Shown here in pieces: positions 54,094 to 61,621 of a stretch of DNA of 64,000 nt (positions within the stretch are counted from its first letter, which is position 1; every line of letters begins with the position of its first letter). This DNA is from Bacteroidota bacterium (GTDB taxonomy: Bacteria; Bacteroidota; Bacteroidia; Bacteroidales; VadinHA17), in contig JAKPDL010000002.1 in NCBI GenBank assembly GCA_029552825.1, positions 22,559 through 86,558 of the forward strand. Direction: 5' to 3'. The notes beneath the pieces are model-generated. The model was not told the DNA's origin, made no database searches, and was given only the letters and a program-made list of their open reading frames with translations. Both the position numbers and the translations under genes were made by a program.

Positions 54094-55404
54094 TCAGATT
54101 CTCCGGATGTCAGCACCCAGAGCATTAAGACGGGTATCGATATTTTCGTAGCCCCTGTCAATCTGGTCGACATTATGAATCACACTTGTACCGTCGGCCG
54201 ACATGGCAGCAATGAGCAGGGCAATACCGGCCCTTATGTCAGGTGATGTCATCACCGTAGGCCGCAGCCTGACTTTTCTGTTGAGTCCTATAACCGTTGC
54301 CCGGTGCGGATCGCATAGTATTATCTGAGCGCCCATATCTATAAGGCGGTCAACAAAAAACAACCTGCTTTCAAACATTTTCTGGTGTATCAGTACAGCT
54401 CCGTCGGCCTGGGTGGCCGTTACCAGAAAAACACTGAGCAGGTCGGGTGTCAGCCCCGGCCAGATAGCATCCGAAATGGTCATAATTGAACCGTCCATGA
54501 AAGATTCGATCCGGTAATGTTCATGACGGGGTATGAATATATCATCGCCTCTTTTCTCAAGTGTTATTCCTAGTTTGCGAAATGAATCGGGAATTATTCC
54601 AAGATTATCCCAGGATACATTTTTTATTGTCAGTTCCGATTCTGTCATTACTGCCATGCCGATGAAAGAACCCGTTTCAATCATGTCGGGCAGGAGGGTG
54701 TGAGTGCAGCCCTGTAGCTCCTTAACTCCTTCAATAGTAAGGAGATTGGAGCCTATCCCATCAATTTTTGCACCCATTCTCACCAGCATTCTGCACAGCT
54801 GCTGGATATAGGGTTCGCAGGCTGCATTGTAAATTGTGGTCTTTCCTTCAGCCAGTACGGCTGCCATGATAATGTTGGCAGTTCCCGTCACGGAGGCTTC
54901 ATCAAGAAGAATATAGTTGCCCTTGAGCCTTTTTGCCTCAAGGGTATAATAGTGATCAGCATTATTATGGCTAACTGTTGCGCCCAGTTTTATGAGACCT
55001 GTAAAGTGGGTGTCGAGACGTCGCCTTCCTATTTTGTCACCTCCCGGTGTGGGAACGAATACTTTACCGCATCGTGCCAGCAGAGGACCCGCAATCATTA
55101 TTGAACCACGTATACGCTGGCCCTTTTCAATCAGACCCGGATCCTTTAAATTGTCCGGATTCAGCGAGGTGGCTTCAAATGTTACGGTGGAACCAGATGA
55201 CTCTTTTGTGACCTTGACCCCCAGAGAACTGACAAGGTCAATCAGATTTTCGACATCGAGTATGCGGGGAATATTTTGAATAGTAACCTTGTGGGATGTT
55301 AGCATGGAGGCACATATTACCTGCAGGGCTTCATTTTTTGCTCCCTGAGGCGTTATTTCACCTTTAAGCGACCTGCCTCCATGAACAATAAAAGAACTCA
55401 TCAA
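54094..55404 (-). CDS. murA: UDP-N-acetylglucosamine 1-carboxyvinyltransferase
   Basis: 436 residues. First committed step of peptidoglycan synthesis, joining PEP to UDP-GlcNAc. Family blocks: QGAKNEALQVI near 20-30, RIRGSIMIAGPLLAR near 97-111 and PDMIETGSFIGMA near 225-237. The position of the fosfomycin-reactive Cys115 of E. coli is Asp here (PTPGGDKIGRRRL, D123), so the enzyme should be fosfomycin-insensitive. It overlaps the DUF4290 gene by 4 bp. Confidence 0.95.
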   Translation of the reverse strand: MMSSFIVHGGRSLKGEITPQGAKNEALQVICASMLTSHKVTIQNIPRILDVENLIDLVSSLGVKVTKESSGSTVTFEATSLNPDNLKDPGLIEKGQRIRGSIMIAGPLLARCGKVFVPTPGGDKIGRRRLDTHFTGLIKLGATVSHNNADHYYTLEAKRLKGNYILLDEASVTGTANIIMAAVLAEGKTTIYNAACEPYIQQLCRMLVRMGAKIDGIGSNLLTIEGVKELQGCTHTLLPDMIETGSFIGMAVMTESELTIKNVSWDNLGIIPDSFRKLGITLEKRGDDIFIPRHEHYRIESFMDGSIMTISDAIWPGLTPDLLSVFLVTATQADGAVLIHQKMFESRLFFVDRLIDMGAQIILCDPHRATVIGLNRKVRLRPTVMTSPDIRAGIALLIAAMSADGTSVIHNVDQIDRGYENIDTRLNALGADIRRI

Positions 55405-56045
55405 TGCCGGTTAAACCCTTTTTTCTTCTGGGAATGTTTATTCTGCTGTTTGTTGTGCTTGTTTGTCTGCTGTTTTTTCTTATTCTGCGCCATAAGTTCT
55501 TTTGCCTCAGGTATTTTCATGCCTTCCGGTATTGTAAGCTTCCCACCTGATAGATATTTAAGATCACTGAGAATGATGTCATCCGATACCTGTGGACGGT
55601 TCCATGTGATGTATAGCTTCTTCATCTGATTGATGATGAGATAGGTTAAATAATCTTTCTCTTCACCGTCAGGCATCTTCGAAACAGCATCAATCATCAT
55701 CTCAATGTTCTTGCCGTAGTGCAGAAACCGGATGTTACCCTGTGGATATGGTATCCTGTTAGGCTTTTCAGCCAGTTTCGACTTCTCAGGCGGAGGATAG
55801 GGAGAGTCAATGTCGAGGTCACAATCAGCTATCAGAGCCAGATGATCCCATAACTTATGCTTGAAGTCCTCAACATCCCTTAGTTGTGGATTCAAATTAC
55901 CCATTATATGGATAATTGTTGCAGCAGCCCTGTTCCTCTCATCCCGGTCCTTGATTGTCTTCAGGTAATCAACCATTTTCTGGATATTCCTGCCGTATTC
56001 GGGAAGAACCATCCTTTTGCGCTGAGTATTGTAATCAAAACCCAT
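55401..56045 (-). CDS. DUF4290 protein
   Basis: 214 residues from ATG 56045. An in-frame TTG at 56066 would lie on top of the predicted promoter. The start GFDYNTQRKRMVLPEYGRNI and the mid-region LWDHLALIADCDLDIDSPYP match DUF4290, a Bacteroidota family of unknown function usually encoded directly before murA. The C-terminal 30 residues are lysine/glutamine/histidine-rich and look disordered. No signal peptide, so cytoplasmic. Overlap with murA suggests coupled translation. Confidence 0.85.
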   Translation of the reverse strand: MGFDYNTQRKRMVLPEYGRNIQKMVDYLKTIKDRDERNRAAATIIHIMGNLNPQLRDVEDFKHKLWDHLALIADCDLDIDSPYPPPEKSKLAEKPNRIPYPQGNIRFLHYGKNIEMMIDAVSKMPDGEEKDYLTYLIINQMKKLYITWNRPQVSDDIILSDLKYLSGGKLTIPEGMKIPEAKELMAQNKKKQQTNKHNKQQNKHSQKKKGFNRH

Positions 56046-56063
56046 CAGATATGTTTTACCTGG

Positions 56064-56071
56064 CAAAACTA
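56064..56071 (-). promoter_or_regulatory. Candidate -7 element of the DUF4290-murA operon
   Basis: The minus strand reads TAGTTTTG (TAnnTTTG), 18 bp before ATG 56045. Confidence 0.5.
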
Positions 56072-56150
56072 ATAATTAAATGTCAATAAATAAAAGAATT
56101 CAAGTTGTGCAATAAAAAAAGATTTAAGGATTTTTGATTAATCAGTTTTA

Positions 56151-56158
56151 TAATTTTG
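56151..56158 (+). promoter_or_regulatory. Candidate -7 element of the M1 peptidase gene
   Basis: TAATTTTG matches TAnnTTTG, 29 bp before ATG 56188; this excludes an upstream start at 56134. Confidence 0.5.
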
Positions 56159-56187
56159 AGCAGGCACCGATTAAAAAATGTTATGAG

Positions 56188-57774
56188 ATGAAAAAATACC
56201 TTCTTCTGTTTTTTGCGTTTCTCTTTTCTTATTTGCTGACTTTCGCGGGAAAGCCTGATGGTAAGACAGATGTTCTGAGATATGAATTTATTATACGGAT
56301 AAACGATTCCACCGATATAATATTTGTTGAAGCTTTATCCGAAGTCAGATTTAATACTACTTCCGGTTATGTTGAATTTGATTTCAGAAATTCTGACTCC
56401 CCGGGGAAAGGGATGAAAGTTCAGAATGTAAATATTGGAGGGAATTCGGCAAAGTGGATACACGCCGGTAACAAGCTTAAGATTTTTGCTGAAAAATCGT
56501 TTGTAGCAGGTTCGGTGGCAGAACTGAAGGTTGTTTATTCGGGCATACCTGCCGACGGACTCATAATTTCAAAGAACAAATATGGTGCCCGCACTTTTTT
56601 TTCTGACCACTGGCCCGACAGGGCTTCATATTATTTACCTGTTACAGATCATCCCTCCGACAAGGCTAAAGTGGATTTTATAATAATTGCTCCTTTTCAT
56701 TACAGGGTTGTAGCAAGCGGCAGACTGATTGAGGAAAGCAATGTTGACAGTTACAACAGGCTTACCCACTGGCACGAAGAAGTTCCTTTGCCGGTTAAGG
56801 TTATGGCATTTGGTGCTGCGCCTTTTGCCACGCGCCTGGCAGGTTTTGCAGGTAACATCCCGGTATGGAGCTGGGTCTTTCCCGAAAACCGTAATGAGGG
56901 CTTCAACGATTATTCTGTTGCCGTTAAGGCCGTGGAATTCTATCAGAAGCTTATAGGGCCTTATCCTTATGAAAAGCTTGCCAATGTGCAGTCGAAGACC
57001 ATTTTTGGAGGACTTGAAAATGCCTCATGCATTTTTTACAGTGAAAATTCTGTAACCGGTAAGGGGAGAGCCGAAGGGCTAATAGCGCACGAAACGGCAC
57101 ACCAGTGGTTCGGAAATTCCGTTACTGAAAAAGAGTGGAGCCATATATGGCTCAGTGAGGGGTTTGCAACCTATCTCACTGCCGTATATATGGAAATGAA
57201 CTATGGCAGGGAGCGGCTTGAAACGGAAATGCGCCAGGCAAGGGAGAGAGTCTTGAGGTATTACGATAAAAATCCCGCTCCCGTCATCGATACTTCAGTT
57301 ACAAATCTGATGAGCCTGCTCAATGCAAATTCGTACCAGAAAGGGTCATGGGTTCTTCACATGCTGAGGCGCGAGGTTGGTGAAGAAAATTTCTGGAAAG
57401 GCATGAGACTTTACTTTGAAAGATTCAGAGACAGCATTGCTGAAACAAACGATTTCATGAATGTGATGCAGGAGGTTTCAGGCAGGAATCTTAAGCAGTT
57501 TTTTCATCAGTGGCTCGAAGTGCCGGGTCAGCCTGAAATTAAGATATCGAAACAAAGCTCATCGAGAGGCGTTACTGATATCTTAATAGAGCAGAAGCAG
57601 GCTTATCCTTTTAGCTTTTCAATCGACCTGCTGATTAAAACTGGCGGGCAGGAAAAGATTGAAACTGTAAGAGTCAGCGAAAGGAAAACAGTAATAAGCA
57701 TAAAGGAAGGAGACATTGCAGAAATTGTTCCTGACCCTCATACGTGGCTGTTGTTCAGAGAAGCAAGAAATTAG
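56188..57774 (+). CDS. M1 family metallopeptidase, exported
   Basis: 528 residues from ATG 56188 with a signal peptide (MKKYLLLFFAFLFSYLLTFA). The zinc site is HETAHQWFGNS near 301-311 with the third ligand Glu in LSEGFATYL 19 residues on. The aminopeptidase motif GxMEN appears as GGLEN near 275-279. The C-terminal ARM-repeat domain of full aminopeptidase N (about 850 residues) is missing, so this is the compact form nearer leukotriene A4 hydrolase. Likely trims peptides in the periplasm or outside. Tail overlaps the next gene by 4 bp. Confidence 0.9.
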   Translation: MKKYLLLFFAFLFSYLLTFAGKPDGKTDVLRYEFIIRINDSTDIIFVEALSEVRFNTTSGYVEFDFRNSDSPGKGMKVQNVNIGGNSAKWIHAGNKLKIFAEKSFVAGSVAELKVVYSGIPADGLIISKNKYGARTFFSDHWPDRASYYLPVTDHPSDKAKVDFIIIAPFHYRVVASGRLIEESNVDSYNRLTHWHEEVPLPVKVMAFGAAPFATRLAGFAGNIPVWSWVFPENRNEGFNDYSVAVKAVEFYQKLIGPYPYEKLANVQSKTIFGGLENASCIFYSENSVTGKGRAEGLIAHETAHQWFGNSVTEKEWSHIWLSEGFATYLTAVYMEMNYGRERLETEMRQARERVLRYYDKNPAPVIDTSVTNLMSLLNANSYQKGSWVLHMLRREVGEENFWKGMRLYFERFRDSIAETNDFMNVMQEVSGRNLKQFFHQWLEVPGQPEIKISKQSSSRGVTDILIEQKQAYPFSFSIDLLIKTGGQEKIETVRVSERKTVISIKEGDIAEIVPDPHTWLLFREARN

Positions 57775-58481
57775 AGCCCCAGAAATTGTATTGCTACTCC
57801 AGAAAGAAGAATTACTGCACCTGCAATCACATGATTATATTTCTCGAGCGGCTTCAGGTTAATACTGGTAAGGCCAAGTTTGAAAACCAGTACTATTGAC
57901 ATCATTGTTGCGATTGTCACTACTGAGAACAGGATTGCAACAATAATTGCACCGGTAATGTTATTTTCGGCTGCAGGGTACATCAGAAGAGGTATAAGGG
58001 GCTCACATGGCCCGAAGACAAAAATCAGAAAAAGAATCCATGGTGTGGCTGAGACAATCTCTTCTTCGTGGACATGTACATGCTCCTTCATGTGGTTATG
58101 CTCGTGCTCATGCTCCAGCCCACCGGGATGAAAATGCCTGTGAGTGTGTGTTTTCTTTCTCACCAGATTCCTGATACTGATTATAGTGTAAACAAGTCCG
58201 AATGCAATGAAAAGCCACCCTGCAATATTACCCCTCACCGACTCGACAGATACAAGCTTGTTGACCGAGATGCCGATTCCTATCCCGATAATTCCCAGAA
58301 CAACAGAACTAAGTACATGCCCGAGCCCGCAGAGAAAAGTAATCAACATTGTCTTTTTCGTACTCCATTTCTTTGCCTGGCTCAGAACAATAAACGGCAG
58401 GTAATGGTCAGGCCCCATCAGAGTATGAAAAAACCCGAGCGATACTGCAGTTACGGCCAGAATTGTTATTGAATTTTCCAT
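57771..58481 (-). CDS. Nickel/cobalt transporter-like (UreH/TauE-SafE-related) membrane protein
   Basis: 236 residues, six to seven helices. The first helix carries HTLMGPDH (H19, D25, H26), close to the HX4DH signature of NiCoT carriers. A cytoplasmic loop at 111-140 is rich in histidine (about a dozen His), as in nickel, cobalt or zinc transporters such as RcnA. FVFGPCEPLIPLLM near 156-169 is conserved in the UreH/TauE-like branch. Metal and direction are not fixed by sequence. No nickel enzyme genes are nearby. Confidence 0.78.
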   Translation of the reverse strand: MENSITILAVTAVSLGFFHTLMGPDHYLPFIVLSQAKKWSTKKTMLITFLCGLGHVLSSVVLGIIGIGIGISVNKLVSVESVRGNIAGWLFIAFGLVYTIISIRNLVRKKTHTHRHFHPGGLEHEHEHNHMKEHVHVHEEEIVSATPWILFLIFVFGPCEPLIPLLMYPAAENNITGAIIVAILFSVVTIATMMSIVLVFKLGLTSINLKPLEKYNHVIAGAVILLSGVAIQFLGL

Positions 58482-58539
58482 TAAAAAGTTTTATGATTTT
58501 GCAAATTAAATCAAAAAAATCAGATTTATCTGACATATA

Positions 58540-59352
58540 TTATGCGAAAAACTTCTGAAGGCATTCGGGAGGGTCGAGAACGGCAAGTGAGTTGGGGCCG
58601 AAATCCCTGCATCTGTAGCCGTTTTTTTCAAGCATCTCCCTGCACTCCTTTTTCTGTTCTTCAGGCAGATGAAGATTTTCATAAACTATCACGCATGGTT
58701 TCGTCTTCTCAATGTTGAACATTTTAATTATTTCATAATCATACCCTTCGGTATCAATCTGCAACCAGTCAATTCTGTCGAGGTTGTATCGGGTTATCAG
58801 GGTTTCGGGCGAAATGCATTCCACTTTCTCTTCAGTTATTAAACTGGCAGCAGAGTCTTCAATCTTCAATCCCTCCTTTTTAGCCTGTTTTTCAATATAC
58901 CCTGAACTGAGAGCTTTCTCAAGCACTTCCCTGTTGAAACTTGTTAGACCTGTTGCCCATCTTGAATTGCTTGCAGAAATTTTGTATACAGGCTTGTAAC
59001 CGTCGGTTCTATCAAGAGCCGCATTAACTGTTATTATTCCCTGGGTTTTTCTGTACAGAGGCTGAAGAAATTTTTCAAAAACATATTTCTGAGGTTCCAG
59101 AAGAACACCTTCCCAGCCATCTCTCTTTATAAATTTATGTATGGGATCATTCGTTATTCCGTCGTTGGCGCCTACCTGTACAACTTTGATTTTCCTTCTA
59201 TACCGTGAAAATATATCGGTAAATTCTTCTATTGTGCCTTCTGGTGGACGATAAAAATATTTGTAGAAAAATATAAAGAGAGGATTATTATTGGCACTCA
59301 TACCGGAAATTATTCTCTGGTAAAGTGCTTTGATTTTTGACCTGAAATTCAT
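58540..59352 (-). CDS. FkbM family methyltransferase
   Basis: 270 residues. A SAM-binding motif KVVQVGANDGITND lies near 55-68 and the FkbM block IDWLQIDTEGYDYEIIK near 195-211. FkbM enzymes O-methylate sugars or polyketides; in Bacteroidota they are often linked to surface glycans. Target unknown. It is flanked by unrelated genes and divergent from kup. Confidence 0.86.
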   Translation of the reverse strand: MNFRSKIKALYQRIISGMSANNNPLFIFFYKYFYRPPEGTIEEFTDIFSRYRRKIKVVQVGANDGITNDPIHKFIKRDGWEGVLLEPQKYVFEKFLQPLYRKTQGIITVNAALDRTDGYKPVYKISASNSRWATGLTSFNREVLEKALSSGYIEKQAKKEGLKIEDSAASLITEEKVECISPETLITRYNLDRIDWLQIDTEGYDYEIIKMFNIEKTKPCVIVYENLHLPEEQKKECREMLEKNGYRCRDFGPNSLAVLDPPECLQKFFA

Positions 59353-59405
59353 GAATATATTGTTTTATTATGGGGTGTAAATTTACATTTAATGTTTTTA
59401 ATTAT

Positions 59406-59413
59406 TAAATTTG
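59406..59413 (+). promoter_or_regulatory. Candidate -7 element of kup
   Basis: TAAATTTG matches TAnnTTTG, 43 bp before the kup ATG. A small TCCGG/CCGGA hairpin lies in the leader (59432-59446). No known c-di-AMP riboswitch is recognisable. Confidence 0.5.
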
Positions 59414-59456
59414 CGTCCCTTGAAAATCAGATATCCGGCTATGCCGGAAGAAAGTT

Positions 59457-61409
59457 ATGAAAGATTCAGAACAACAGGATCAAAGTATTAAGAAACTTTC
59501 TCTTGCCGGTCTGATACTGACTCTCGGTATTGTCTACGGAGATATTGGGACCAGTCCCCTCTATACTTTCAAAGCAATAATTCTGGGAGGCAGGGACAAC
59601 TTCAATGATCTTCTTGTTTACGGGGGACTTTCAGCAATTTTCTGGACTCTTACCCTTCAAACCACAATCAAATATATTATCATAACACTCAGGGCCGACA
59701 ATAACGGGGAAGGTGGAATATTTGCACTCTATGCCCTGATTAAAAAAAGGTCTGTTGCAGCAGCGATTCTTACAATGATAGGGGGTTCAGCCCTGATTGC
59801 CGACGGCGTTCTGACCCCTTCAATCACCGTTACCGCTTCAGTTGAAGGCTTAAAACTTATAAAGCCCGGATTCCCCGTAATACCTGTAGTGCTTATAATT
59901 TTTAGTGCTTTGTTTTTCCTGCAGCAGTTCGGAACGGCTTATCTTGCAAGATGGTTCGGTCCGGTTATGGTTATCTGGTTTTCCCTGCTGGCACTTCTTG
60001 GATTTTCTCAATTAATTCACACCCCTGAGATTCTGAAGGCAGTTAACCCTGAGTATGCTTACAGGTTTATTACGGAATACCCCGGAGGCTTCGTGCTGAT
60101 GGGAGCTGTCTTCCTCTGTACAACGGGTGCAGAAGCATTATATTCTGATATGGGCCTGTGTGGAAGGAAAAACATCAGGGTATCATGGATTTTTGTCAAA
60201 ACAGCATTGCTTCTCAATTATTTCGGTCAGGGTGCATGGATTATTTCCAACTATCAGAATATTAACGATATAAACCCGTTTTATTCAATTATGCCGAAAT
60301 GGTTCCTGCTTCCTGGCATTATTATTTCAACATGCGCAGCAATTGTGGCAAGCCAGGCAATTATAAGCGGTTCATATACCCTTATCGGAGAAGCAGTGCG
60401 CCTTAATTTCTGGCCAAAGATAAGAGTCCTCCATCCTACAATGTTCAGAAATCAGGTCTACCTGCCGTTTGTCAACTGGTTCCTCTGGATAGCATGCAGC
60501 TTTGTGGTGATATTTTTCCGCAACTCAACAAACATGGAAGCAGCCTACGGCCTTGCCATCACCATAACAATGATAATCACCACCCTGCTTCTCTCATTTT
60601 ATCATTACGAAAAAGGTACCGACCACAGGTTGCTTTATCTTTTCCTTGCAGTTTACCTTACAATTGAATCAGGGTTTCTTATCGCAAACCTTAACAAATT
60701 TGCTTACGGGGGCTGGTTTACCCTGCTGCTGGCTGCTTCATTCTACATAATCATGTACGGCTGGTATTTCGGCAGGAAAATCAAAAACAGATACATAACA
60801 TTTGCAAACCTTGAGGATTATATAGATCTATTTAAAGACCTCAGCAAGGATGAATCGGTGCCCAAAACGGCAACCAACCTGGTCTATATTATCAGAGCAA
60901 ACAACCCCGACCAGGTCGAATCAAAAGTGATATATTCAATCTTTAAAAAACAGCCTAAGAGGGCAAATACCTACTGGTTCCTGCATGTCAATACCGTTAA
61001 CGACCCCAGGGTATTTGAATACAAAGTTACACATATCATACCGGGAATTCTTATCAGAATAGATTTCAATATTGGATTTAAAGTCGAACCAAGAATCGAC
61101 CTCTATTTCAGGGAAGTACTCGAAGACCTTGTAAAATCGGGTGAAATCACACTTGAAAGCAGCTATGATTCACTCCGAAAGCATGACCTGCAGGGAGATT
61201 TCAAATTTGTTCTTATCGACAGGGTAATGCCAATTGATAATCCACTTTCAACTCTCGAAAATATAACCCTTACCATCCATAATCTGGTTCGCAGGATCAG
61301 TCAGTCGGAAGTAAGAGCCCTGCAGCTCGATTCTACAAACACAATAGAAGAACAGGTTCCAATCATTATCGATCAGCCTGTTGAATCACGCATAACAAGA
61401 GTGAAATAA
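59457..61409 (+). CDS. kup: KUP family potassium uptake protein
   Basis: 650 residues. K+/H+ symporter of the inner membrane. Helix 1 has the family hallmark VYGDIGTSPLYTFKA near 25-39, followed by RADNNGEGGIFALYALI near 78-94 and GSALIADGVLTPSITV near 106-121. About twelve helices to residue 445, then a cytoplasmic domain that may bind regulators. Monocistronic. A weak TTTTGCC/GGCAAAA hairpin follows at 61435-61455. Confidence 0.96.
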   Translation: MKDSEQQDQSIKKLSLAGLILTLGIVYGDIGTSPLYTFKAIILGGRDNFNDLLVYGGLSAIFWTLTLQTTIKYIIITLRADNNGEGGIFALYALIKKRSVAAAILTMIGGSALIADGVLTPSITVTASVEGLKLIKPGFPVIPVVLIIFSALFFLQQFGTAYLARWFGPVMVIWFSLLALLGFSQLIHTPEILKAVNPEYAYRFITEYPGGFVLMGAVFLCTTGAEALYSDMGLCGRKNIRVSWIFVKTALLLNYFGQGAWIISNYQNINDINPFYSIMPKWFLLPGIIISTCAAIVASQAIISGSYTLIGEAVRLNFWPKIRVLHPTMFRNQVYLPFVNWFLWIACSFVVIFFRNSTNMEAAYGLAITITMIITTLLLSFYHYEKGTDHRLLYLFLAVYLTIESGFLIANLNKFAYGGWFTLLLAASFYIIMYGWYFGRKIKNRYITFANLEDYIDLFKDLSKDESVPKTATNLVYIIRANNPDQVESKVIYSIFKKQPKRANTYWFLHVNTVNDPRVFEYKVTHIIPGILIRIDFNIGFKVEPRIDLYFREVLEDLVKSGEITLESSYDSLRKHDLQGDFKFVLIDRVMPIDNPLSTLENITLTIHNLVRRISQSEVRALQLDSTNTIEEQVPIIIDQPVESRITRVK

Positions 61410-61434
61410 AAATTTTTCATACATCCTGTTTATC

Positions 61435-61455
61435 TTTTGCCTTATTCCGGCAAAA
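61435..61455 (+). terminator. Possible terminator hairpin after kup
   Basis: TTTTGCC (61435-61441) pairs with GGCAAAA (61449-61455). No long T-run follows, so support is weak. The remaining 61410-61621 shows nothing else. Confidence 0.3.
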
Positions 61456-61621
61456 AATTTATCTTTCTGAACTTTTTTAAATCACCCCAAATCCTCTGGA
61501 AGGAGAGAAATCTTTCATTCTGCCAACCAGGGGAAGGAGAAATAGTTATACAAAAGTGAAGCAGGTGATGTAAATTGAAGATAAAGATTTAGTTATCAAA
61601 AACATAAAAAATTATTCGCTC

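Noticed and set aside
59353..59456. Riboswitch (c-di-AMP type) before the kup gene
   Set aside because: The leader is only about 40 nt after the predicted start and shows a single small hairpin, not a riboswitch fold.
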